Source of the DNA: Armigeres subalbatus
Lineage: Eukaryota; Arthropoda; Insecta; Diptera; Culicidae
Direction of reading: 5' to 3'
DNA: 64,000 nucleotides
NCBI RefSeq assembly: GCF_024139115.2
Contig: NW_026942958.1
Location: 496,001 to 560,000 of the forward strand
The notes beneath the pieces were generated by a model that saw nothing but the letters and a program-made list of their open reading frames with translations, had not been told where the DNA came from and did not search any database. The position numbers and the translations under genes were made by a program. Below, one piece after another: positions 1 through 9,985 of the stretch (position 1 is the stretch's first letter; each line of letters opens with the position of its first letter).

Positions 1-479
1 GGAAAGTTGAAGAACAAACAAGTGTTATAAAATTTAGTGCTGGATGTAGATCATGCGTCCTCTTGGTCTTTGAATTACATAGCTCGTGAACGATCGGATT
101 GTGGAGGAGACGGCAAAGGAGAATGTACGACGAAATGCAGTTGAAAATAGATCAAGAATCGCATCGATGATGTGGGAGTAGGTTAAGGCCCTACATGCAC
201 TTCCATGGTACACTAAGCGGCTATTCAGTAAATAAATCTAATACCTAATCGTGAATATAAAAGTGTTTTTATAATCACATTCATCTTATAATTATGCATC
301 TTCAAACCGTACCTACTAGGTTTCAGGAAAACCTAATGCCACATATTACTTTAATCACAAACGTATCATGGACAACACGCACATAAGACTACATAGCTGG
401 TACTAATTGAGAAGGACCTGCAAGCATCGGAGTCGTCAATAATTTAAACATAGCATGTTATTCCGTAGATATATTAGGA
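1..479. other. No gene recognised
   Basis: AT-rich sequence with no convincing coding frame. Positions 60-240 are less AT-rich and end in a run resembling a polyadenylation signal (aataaat near 230), so this could be the tail of an unrecognised element. I see no diagnostic motif. Confidence 0.4.
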
Positions 480-745
480 GGCCCTCCTTAGCTAGATAAG
501 ATGCGCCATAAAGCAAAACCATGCTGGCTGGGTTCGAATCCCGGTATCAATGCAATTTTCGTTTGGAAATTGTCTGGACTCCCTGAGCATAAAAGTATCA
601 TCGTGAGCTCATGATATACAGATGAAAAATGGTAACTTAGCTTAGAAACCTCGCGGATAATAACTGTAGAAGTGCTGAATAAACACTAAGCACGAGCCGC
701 AATGTCCCAGTGGGAGATGGAATGCCAATAAGAGGAAGATATATT
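480..745 (+). repeat. tRNA-derived SINE, degenerate copy
   Basis: A B-box-like internal Pol III promoter lies at 531-544 (ggttcgaatcccgg). The body that follows matches, in the same order, the reverse complement of 53587-53866: segments around gaaattgtct, catgatatac, cctcgcgg and cagaagtgctg-like words recur. The left third is worn and the A box is not clear. The family resembles the tRNA-related SINEs of mosquitoes such as Feilai, but I cannot confirm the name. It is non-coding; open frames across it are accidental. Confidence 0.75.
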
Positions 746-1010
746 AGACAAACATCTCATCCCTCCTGCAGTGATTTTGCGTGCGATGCACATGAAGTCT
801 TGTATCTTTTGATTTGAAGTTCTTAAAAATTCAAAGAATCTCCAGACAATTTGATGGCCTTTAAGGGAATTTAAGGACAAAACATTAAGGAACAAATAGT
901 TAGGGAACCATCTATAAAATCCATGTCAAAATTTAAAAGATTCTTTGAATAAATTCTTAAGATTCTTCCATTCTAACCATTAGGGCCATATAAGGGCATC
1001 ATGGAACGTA

Positions 1011-1370
1011 CACACGGTCAAGCAGTTCGACCAACATGACTCCACTTCTCGTTTTTCAAACATCCATCAAGTTTTAACACAGCGGCACGAACATTCAATT
1101 TATTCGAACAATATCACACGAACGGAAGCGCCAACTTGAGCACCAACCATCAAAAAATATATGGGGTTTGTGCACTTCACTACAAATGCTCAAACATGTG
1201 GAAACCTTGACTCCACCCCGACAACTCAAATCAAAATCAACCGTTTAATTTTTCCAACCGAGCCGCCAACTTAAAATGGTTGTTCGAACAACTTCACACG
1301 TTCAAAAAAGCAGCAAGACGGCGTTTTCTTGGGGCGGAGTCAATGTTCGTCAAACTGCTTGACTGGTGTG
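1011..1370. mobile_element. Foldback MITE, TA-flanked, 360 bp
   Basis: The left end (cacacggtcaagcagttcga) and the reverse complement of the right end (cacaccagtcaagcagtttg) agree over about 38 bp with a few mismatches, continuing through an aacat-gactcc stretch. Both ends abut TA (1009-1010 and 1371-1372), as expected for Tc1/mariner-type or other TA-targeting elements. No transposase is encoded, so this is a non-autonomous element. The interior repeats an imperfect ttcgaacaa-ttcacacg word near 1100 and 1285. Confidence 0.8.
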
Positions 1371-1372
1371 TA

Positions 1373-3100
1373 TTTGCATCAAGCAGCGTACGCACCACCA
1401 ACACAGCAGCAGTTAATGGGAGATCCAGAAGACTCTGCGTCAACTCTACGGTGACGAAGAAATCTGGCCAGACTTCAATGGCCCTAGAACGTGAGGCGAG
1501 GAAGCAGTCAAAGTCAACTGCTTTTCGCAAGCATGTATCGAATATTGACACAGTTTGTTAAATTACAATTATTAGTCGAGAGATGTGCGAACGCTCACGA
1601 GCCGTTCATTTGAACCTCAAACCTCGAGAACATTTTCCAGCAGATTTACGTCCTCATGTATTTTAAATAGGCCGGAATTTCAGGGCTCTGTTTGAACCCG
1701 TCAATCTTGCCGTTTGAAAATATAAAAGCAGACCCGTGAACAAGATTCCCTAGATCCGAGATTGGAGATTGGAAGGTAATTTTAAAACTAAAATGCGCAG
1801 CCATATAATTGACGTGCATCGTTCAGCGCGATGTGAAAAAGGTGAGTGGTAAAATACCAAAAGTAATTAAAGATCAAATGGCATCCCATTGCATCGCATA
1901 TTTCTATTACACCTTCTTACAGTTTTATGATTTAAAATAAAATTTTTAGCTTCTAGCTGGCAAAACTTGGATGTACGCAAGATGTAGCCAAAAATTGGAT
2001 TTTGCTTCTCTTGGTAACGAAAACGTTTTATACGAACAAATGAGCCGTTCAAATGAGTCAACTCATTCAAGTGAACGCTCGTTTCAGCTATTCACTAAAT
2101 TACCCGTTTTTTGGCGAAAGCAATGACAGACACAACCTCACGTAGGAGCTTGGTTGTGCCTGGCGTCAAATCCACAACACAATGTCAAGATTGACGGTCT
2201 TTACGAAAATGGATCCGATCGAAAGAGTTTTTTTCAAAAAAACTTCAAAAGAAATTCTGCATATTATTTGAATATCTATTCGGTATTCCTCAAATATATA
2301 TTTCTGACAATTCTTAGCGTATTTTGTGAACGGGTTTCAAAATTCCAAAATACATAATTCCATCCACCGACCTAATTCAGGACACAATCTGTGAGAAAAA
2401 CCAAGATGAAGTTACGAATAAGCTACCTAACAATTATTTTTAAAACTGAATCTAGACAGCACTCGAATTAATTTCATTTACAACTACAATAACAAATATC
2501 ACAAAATTCCGGAAAAAAGATTTTCAACGCGCATTTTATTTGAACCAGCCACCTGGCACGACGCCATGTTTTTGCAGCCAACATCTCAAAGTAAAATGTA
2601 TGGTAGTATTTGTGCTGTTTACCAACATCTGATTTGATTCCATGGATCCATAAATGTCAGTGGGGACCAGGGGTCTGATGTTTTGATTGTGTTTTCGTAG
2701 TACAGATGTAGTATTTTTTCTTCTGCTTTTCGTTTATGGAACTGTCAGTGGAACGCACCTATCTCTTTCCTTCCGAGATTATCCTTATGGCTGTCAGTGC
2801 GGAATTTCCAATGTTGGCTGAAAACAAACTGCAGTGGAGGAATACAAGTGTCAGTCCCGTGGTGGGACCAGTAGCGCAATGTTGGCTGCAAAACCCATTG
2901 TGCAAAATATAGATGACACCCACCTGGAATAAACGGACAGTTTCGTTTTTCCTTTCTGCTTGTTTCTTCCATCCAGTCCCACACCCACGTGGTTTTGACA
3001 GTAGAGATGCAGTTGTATTGGTGACCCGGTGCGAAACCGTGAAACAACATTGCGAAACCGGCAACTTTGGGGTTGGAACTAGTGCGAAACAAGTTCCGTA
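1373..3100. other. No gene; short hairpin and unassigned repeats
   Basis: No supportable gene. Positions about 2040-2082 form an imperfect hairpin (gagccgttcaaatgag pairing with ctcattcaagtgaacgctc). An inexact word, caatgttggctg, occurs twice near 2808 and 2878. The overlapping minus-strand frames of 130-141 codons at 2745-3170 lack any recognisable domain and overlap each other in different frames. Confidence 0.4.
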
Positions 3101-3102
3101 GT

Positions 3103-5057
3103 TGCCGATCAACGAGAGAATGTGCAGGTTGAGGATCAAGAGCCGATTCACACTTCAGCATAACCGTCAATAGCCCACACTCCGAAGCACTGGTGATAAG
3201 GACGCATTATACGCAGCTGGAACGTGAGTACGACAACTGGAACTACGACGTCAAAATCATAATAGAAGATTTGAACGCTCGGTTTGGCAAGGAGGACCGA
3301 GGAGTTTAGACCGACTATTAGGAAGTTCAAAAATATGGCAATTCGCAGCACCTACTTAACACAGCCTCCCGTATCGTACCTGGAATCACCACTCGAACAG
3401 AACCACAAATCGACCACGTTCTGATTGATGGACGGCACTTCTCCGACATTATCGACGTCAGACATATCGTGGGCTAACATAAAGTCTGCCACTATCCGGT
3501 GATGGTTAACATGCTCAAAACTATCCGTCATCACAATGTTCGGTACCGACGACACCGCGGTATGACCTAGAGCGACTGAACAACATCTCGAGGCAGACAG
3601 ATTCTGGAGGAGAAGACGCAGCGCGGAGCGGTCGCGATGCAACAGGTACCCGGCAACACGTGGAACGTTATAGACGAAAGCGAGAACAGCAGACCCGCCT
3701 TTTCAGAAGAAGAAACGCCGCCTAGAAGAAGCGGGGTGCGAGGAAATGGAATAGCTTTGCCGTTCTCAAAAACACGCAGATTCTGATCAAAATCAGACTA
3801 CGAGGAGGAACATTGGAAAGGCGCTGAGAGTACAGGCAGTGAAAGTGAATGCAGCGGAGGAGATGACTACGTAGTTCAGCGGACGGTGAAACAAACCAGC
3901 CCCCACCTTGAGGGAAGTTAAGGATGCCATTCAACAGCTAAAGACCAATAAGACAGCTAGTAGGATGGTATCAGGCTGAGCTCATCAAGATCCCGGAAAA
4001 GCTAGCCACTTGCCTGCACAAATTGATAGTCAGAATCTGGAAACAAACAGCTACCGGAGGAGTGGAAGGAAAATTGTATGCCCCATCTACAAGAAAGGCG
4101 ACAAGCTGGAGGTGAGAACTTTCAGGCGATCACCATCCAATGCCCCTCAAAGTGATATCAATCATCTTCCGCGTCAGTCACCATTAGTGAATGAGTTCGT
4201 GGAAGTTATCAAGCCGCTTCGTTGACGGCCGTCGCAACGGACCAGATCTTACTGTACGGCAAATCGTCAAAATGCCGTGAATACCGGTCCCAACGCATCA
4301 TCTGTTCTTGATTTCAAGGCGGCATACGACAGTATAGACCGCTGAGCTATGAAATTATGGAAAGAACAGCTTCCATGGAAAGCTTCAGACTGATCAAAGC
4401 AACGGTGGATGTGAAAAACTGTGTGAAATTTCGCGATCACTCCGGTACGTGAATCGCGCCGGGACTAAGACAAGGTGATGGATTTTGTGCCTGTTCAACA
4501 TGCGCTAGAAGTTCATGCGGAGATCCGGGTGTAACAGCCGGGTACGATTTTCAACAGATCCAGTCAATTTATTTGTTTCGCGGATGACGTGAACGCGGCC
4601 GAACATTTGCAAGGTGGCAGAACTGCACCGCCTGAACGTGAAGCAACAAAAGTTGGACTGGTGGTGAATGCGTCAAAGACAAAGTACATGCTTGTGGGCG
4701 GAACCGAGCGCGACAGAGCCCGCCGCAGGACCATCTTTGGCGGTGTGAAGACGTTGTGTGGCGAGGAAGAATTAACCACGTCTCGCCCACTGAACGAAAA
4801 TCGGTATCCAGAAGGTAGCTAAAGCCGGAAGGAACGATGGGGGCATGTTGCAAGAATGCCGGAAGCAACCCTGCAAAGATGGTGTTCGCTTCCGATCCGA
4901 AGGTACGAGACGCGTGGAGCACAGCGAGCAAGGTGGGCAGACCAAGTGCAAAACAAATTGGCACGCTATGAGGATGAAGATGCGCCTCAAACCGTGTATT
5001 GCTTCAAATTGTTGACCCAATGTTATCTATTTAGATGTAAACTAAATAAATGAAATG
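3103..5057 (+). pseudogene. RTE-like non-LTR retrotransposon, decayed copy A1
   Basis: This is a 5'-truncated copy of RTE-like family A, aligning with 9520-12300 (A2). The recognisable order is endonuclease remnant (a DGRHFSDI stretch near 3430), linker, then reverse transcriptase (CPIYKKGDKLE near 4080; FADD active-site motif near 4580) and the basic C-terminal region ending at the conserved 3' tail (about 5022-5057, ctaaataaatgaaatgaa). It is shattered by many one-base deletions, so only short frames remain. Non-LTR elements of this type nick target DNA with an AP-like endonuclease and copy their RNA at the nick; this copy cannot encode the enzyme. No target duplication was identified. Confidence 0.85.
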
Positions 5058-5761
5058 AAACAATTATGCAGTTATTATTCTCATTTTAAAAAAGTCTAGA
5101 CCAACAAAATTGAAAGCTGATGAGGACTTATTTCATTATAGAGGCTATAGCATGTATTTGACCTGAATTCTTTTTTGGGAACACCTAGTCCCTTGTTGCA
5201 TAAGTACTCAGTTAAACAAAACAATGTTTGTTCAAACAAAATGCACCTGACATTTAATTATTCATAAAATAAGAATTGTTTTAACGAATTCGGAATGCTC
5301 CTAGATTTTTTGGGAAGTATGTACTACAATATTTTGGTTTAAAATATTTCAGAATTTCATTTAAAAATTGTATGGAACTCGAATCTTTTTTTAAGTTTTT
5401 ATGAACTAATACCTACGTCTTCTACTTCTTATTTCTACAGAAATTCTTTTAGAATTCCTTCGAAAATTTCGCCTAGGGTCCTTCAGGAATTATGAAATTC
5501 ATTCAAAAATATCTTCTAAGTTTCAAACCAGGAAATCCTTCATGTATAAATAGATCATCAAAATCTTTTATAAACTCCTTCAGCCATTCCACAAAAATTC
5601 CGTCGAATTCTTTATAGAGAGCAATTTCCAGGGTACCTTGGAATTTTCAGAAATATTGTTGTAGGTTTGAGAGAATTCTTGGAGATTTCCTAAATAAGTC
5701 TCTGAAGCAAAACCATGAGAATTTCCGGAGTATTTTCTTGTGATATATTTTATGCTTCTAG
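5058..5761. other. AT-rich, no gene
   Basis: No gene. Positions 5440-5720 hold loosely repeated words such as aaattcctt and ttcaggaat, resembling worn simple-repeat-derived sequence. Confidence 0.4.
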
Positions 5762-5812
5762 NNNNNNNNNNNNNNNNNNNNNNNNNNNNNNNNNNNNNNN
5801 NNNNNNNNNNNN
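5762..5812. other. Assembly gap (51 N)
   Basis: A run of N. True length and content are unknown, and the frame drawn across it is meaningless. Confidence 0.99.
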
Positions 5813-6600
5813 ACTTGTAACGGCATTTTTTGACTCATTATTTTACCTCTTGGTGGATTTCAGCATATGCCATTGTTCACATTCCACTCTTGGCAGTGTT
5901 TTAATAATTATATTTTTCTCCTCGTGGTATTCAATACCCGTTTTACTCCAGTAGTTTCTTCATATGCCATTTGTTTTCCACAGGACGTTTTCTTTATTTT
6001 GCATTTTGTCTTCCGGCGTTTTCCCCTCGCCTTTTGTTTGCACCGGGTTTTTCCTGGCGGTTTCAATATACACCATTTTACTCATGGTTTTCTCTTTACT
6101 CTTTTTTGTTCTTAATGACGTTCTTAAGCGTTTACTTTACTCGCCATTTTCTTCAACTGTTTTCGTTACCGAGTTTTCTTCTCATTAATGCTGTCAATGG
6201 CAGCTCAGAAGTAGCTCGAAGTTGTTCCTGTCACGCTCATGCCCGTTTGTTGACAAAAGAACGAGCAGGACGGGAACAACTACTATCAACTACTCTAGTT
6301 CTATTGATTTGTCGACGGTTTTCAACACACCGCAGGCGGTTTACTTTACTCGCCATCTTTTCCTCTTTTTCTGGTGGTTTTCAATACACACCGTTTTCTC
6401 CTGACGTTTACTCCGCCATTTTCTCACTGGCGGTTTCTTCACTCGCCATTGTTTTTGTACCGTGAGTTTCCTTTACTCGACATTTTCCCGGCGGTTTTCA
6501 ATACACGCCGTTTTTCTCAGTGGTTTTCACACTTTTTGTGCCGTTTTCTTTACGCCTGTTTTCATCGTAACTCTTACCTCGTTACTTCCAGCTTTTCGTA
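5813..6600. repeat. Degenerate pyrimidine-rich tandem repeat field
   Basis: The words cggttttcaatacacaccg, ttactttactcgccatttt and close variants recur irregularly from about 5860 to 6560, roughly every 50-60 bp, consistent with an old minisatellite in which divergence and indels have blurred the period. An unrelated piece at about 6188-6316 interrupts it; within that piece gttgttcctgtcacgctc (near 6227) can pair with gagcaggacgggaacaac (near 6274). The overlapping open frames (up to 164 codons) are Phe/Ser-rich products of low-complexity DNA. Confidence 0.65.
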
Positions 6601-7970
6601 ATGCGACCATCACTTCAATAAAAAACACCATCACGACGGTTCACTTTTTGAAATTAATCACCGTCATTTCTGGTATGTCCCATGACGAGTGATTCCTTTT
6701 CTGATTTCTTAATTGTTGTTGATTTGTCTGTCGGTCCTGTCTTTGGTCGCCAATGTAAATATCCATCAATTATGAGGAATCACTCGACATGCCGTTGATC
6801 TATACTGCAAGTTATTTGCTTAGGAAGCTCCACTTCTGATAGGATGCTGACGCTACTTCGACGAATGCTCGCACTGACTTGTTGACAGATGTATGCGATT
6901 GATCGATCAATCTGTCATCATCGTCATCAACAATCATGCGCAAGGAAATGAATCTAAAATATAAGGTATGTATGTACCTCCACAACTTACGGTCTACCTC
7001 TAATTCTCAGTCTAGTTAAAGACTTCACGGAGAGCGACACGAGGGCCACAGCCATGTCAAGATGACACCAAACGGGAACGTCTGAAGGAAAGTTTGGATA
7101 CAGGGTGTGAAATGAAAATTTCAAAATTGAGTACATCTTTGATGGATTTTGAGTTTTTCGCACCAGTTTGGCACATAAAATGGAACAATAGAGACGGATC
7201 AGTAATCGTGGTCGAAAAAAATTGAATGTAACGTATAGTCAATAGTGCATAAAAGTGATTTACATAAACGTGCATGTTTGTGCAAGGATATAATGATTGA
7301 TTGTTGGCAAGGGCAATGCAATGTGATAATGCGATAATCACAATTTTAAAACCGAAAATATTCGGTTCTAAGATAACTTAGAAAAATGATAAGCCATATA
7401 GAAAAATGATAAACTGATAATTATTAATTATATTTTATTATTGAATCGAATTAAAAGAATCAAAAAGATTCAGAAAGTGTGAATGCACTTCAGATATTCT
7501 TATGACAAGTGGGTGCATTATGCAGAGCTTTTTGTATGACTATAGCTTCGAAACGGATCGTTCTTGAAACGAGCTATAGAAGATACAATAGAGTTGACTT
7601 TCCACATTTTGAACGATTTTGTTTCAACCTCCAAAACTGTCGTGACCTTGTTGAACTTATCACCCCAACGACGCTATCCACAATTTTCATATTTTAAGTC
7701 ACGTATTTTTTCTAAACCAGTGAGTAATCGAATGATTTATTTTAATTGCATGATGATGTATACATGCCTCAATACACCAAACTGTTTTACGTAGTTTACG
7801 TTGGGCGAGTGTGTCTTGTACATAGTCCTTCAGATTTTAGACTACCAAATAACACAAGGTTTGCATAAAATGCGTTGAAAGTAAAAATTAATCATAGGTA
7901 TTGCCTTAGGAGCATATTATACATTCTTACCCTTTATGGAGATTTTCTGAAATATTTCTATATACCAAAC
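6601..7970. other. No gene; one spaced inverted repeat
   Basis: A 16-bp inverted pair, catgacgagtgattcc (6681-6696) and ggaatcactcgacatg (6776-6791), is separated by 79 bp with one mismatch. Near 7380-7410 a gaaaaatgataa word is tandemly repeated. I recognise no gene. Confidence 0.4.
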
Positions 7971-7979
7971 AAAAAAACA

Positions 7980-9110
7980 ACTTTGAGTGGAGAGGAGAAG
8001 CGTCTGGATCCCTTCGCCAGACGAAGTGACCTTACAGTTGCCCACCGATCCCAGGGCCAGGCGATACTGAAGAGCGTGGCAGGTCAGAGGAGCCGCTCAT
8101 CGAGATTAAGATGGACGGAGCTACACTAAGGGTCGGAGCGAGGCCAGAAAATAGAGGTGATTACAGACGTTACGGACGTAATCATGCTCTTTCTGGACAA
8201 TAACAGCGGTAGCACAGCAAGGACCTTAAGAATCCTGCTAACCCTCTCAACATGGTTGTAGAAAGCAAAGCAGGTAGAAGTCCTTGCTGCAGGAACGGAA
8301 AATCCGCCAACTTACCGAGGAGTTGGTAGAGCCAAGCGCGAGGCCAGGAAGGAAGCCGATTTTAAGATTCGAGTCCTTACTGAAAAAAGCTGCTGGCAGA
8401 AAGCCGAACTGCAGAACTCCGCAAATGCATGGCTGTCACTGGAACCTCTAAAGCTTAAAGGTCATATGGCAACCGGCCTGAAGGAGCTACCGCAAGCCGG
8501 TATTGCACAAGATGAAGGCTACTAAGATCCGTCGGGAGAAGGTTGAGCAGGTTGCCGACCCTAAGGAACGACGGAAACCTGTTCCTTTTTTCGAGGACTA
8601 GCGAAGTATGCCGGGAGGAAGGCCTGCCCTGGAGGAAGTTGTGAACCCCAAAAGGTGAAGAAGGAGTGAAGGGGTGAGGTGAAGGCGCCATTGCCAATAA
8701 GGGAGTGACCATAGAGGAAGGTCACACTTCCAATGGTCGTGGCGGAAGGACAGAGGAAGTAATTATCGTCAAGGCTGATGGTAGAGCTATGCTGACTTTC
8801 TGAAGAAAAAAAGCTCACTGGTCTAGGGGATGTGCTGCGCGGAAGAGTCCTGCGTATAAAAATTGGCAGAAGAGGTGCTTGGTGATGCGGTTCAGGCATA
8901 ACCTCAGGCGTACTTCAACATAGAGCAGTATACTAAGGTGTAAGATAATCTTGTAGCGAGACTAACTGGTCTTAAACCATTAGTTGTAGCACGTGACTTC
9001 AACGCGTGGGCAGTGGATTGGGCCTCTCGGTTCACTAACATAAGAGGTCATATCCTGCTAGAGTCTCAAGCGATACTGAACGTAGTACTGCTGAACGAGG
9101 GCCAAATGGG
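7980..9110 (+). pseudogene. R1-like non-LTR element B, 5' part (ORF1 and endonuclease remnants)
   Basis: The region carries the worn 5' half of an R1-clade-like retrotransposon. The clearest piece is at about 8960-9105, which translates with interruptions to an AP-endonuclease core (VVARDFNAWAVDWASR, then a LLNEG stretch), matching the GDFNAW-type motif of R1-group endonucleases. Upstream at 8000-8900 lie charged ORF1-like fragments, and the gag-like frame is broken too often to place zinc knuckles. The rest of B resumes at 12306 after RTE copy A2, so the two parts were once contiguous. The left boundary is approximate. Confidence 0.65.
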
Positions 9111-9296
9111 CCAGCGAGGGACTCTAAGTGAAACTGTGCACCATGGTCCTCTGGAAATTTAGGGGGTTTCTTGTCAGGCCTGCAAGCCAGCCTTTAAAAA
9201 ATCATAAGCAACGAACAATCAGCAAGAGAGTACGGACCGGAACCATCGGCGAAGACCACTGCGACGAAAAGGGACTAGCGATTGAAAACTCGGTTC

Positions 9297-9985
9297 GTGG
9301 AACTGCAAATCTCTCAACTTCATCGGGAGCACACGCATACTCGCCGATATGCTCAAGGACCGTGGATTCGGCATCGTAGCGCTGCAGGAGGTTTGTTGGA
9401 AGGGATCAATGGTGCGAACGTTTAGAGGTAATCATACCATCTACCAGAGCTGCGGCAACACACACGAGCTGGGAACAGCTTTCATAGTGATGGGCGATAT
9501 GCAAAGGCGCGATCAATGAAAGAATGTGCAGGTTGAGGATCAAAGGCCGGTTCTTCAACTTCAGCATAATCAACGTCCATAGCCCACACTCCGGAAGCAC
9601 TGATGATGATAAGGACGCATTCTACGCGCAGCTGAAACGTGAGTACGACAGCTGCCCAAGCCACGACGTCAAAATCATCATAGGAGATTTGAACGCTCAG
9701 GTTGGCCAAGAGGAGGAGTTTAGACCGACTATTGGAAAGTTCAGCGCTCACCGGCTGACAAACGAAAACGGCCTACGACTAATTGATTTCGCCGCCTCCA
9801 AGAATATGGCCATTCGCAGCACCTACTTCCAACACAGCCTCCCGTATCGGTACACCACTGCAGACAGAATCACAAATCGACCACGTTCTGATTGATGGAC
9901 GGCACTTCTCCGACATTATCGACGTCAGGACATATCGTGGCGCTAACATCGACTCTGACCACTATCTGGTGATGGTTAAACTGCG
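9297..9985 (+). pseudogene. A2 endonuclease domain (AP-like), broken
   Basis: The translation contains the expected motifs in order: WNCKSLNF, ALQE (catalytic Glu) near 9380, IIGDLNAQVG (Asn/Asp pair) near 9680, LIDFA, and terminal SDHYLV near 9955. These define an exonuclease-endonuclease-phosphatase fold endonuclease that would nick target DNA to prime reverse transcription. The frame is lost near 9515, where about 11 nt appear missing relative to family D, and again near 9850, where roughly 9 nt expected from copy A1 are absent. It therefore cannot make a continuous enzyme. Confidence 0.85.

Noticed and set aside
531..544. Possible tRNA gene (B box)
   Set aside because: The body matches another SINE copy at 53587-53866 and no tRNA fold is present.
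1580..2095. A long MITE with gagccgttca ends
   Set aside because: The inverted similarity is limited to about 15 bases and flanking duplications are absent; only the small hairpin near 2040 is kept.
2745..3170. Minus-strand frames of 141 and 130 codons
   Set aside because: Two different frames over the same DNA, no recognisable motif, and the region abuts a decayed transposon.
5813..6600. Overlapping Phe/Ser-rich frames of up to 164 codons
   Set aside because: They lie in several frames over a pyrimidine-rich degenerate repeat and show no domain; open frames are expected from such composition.
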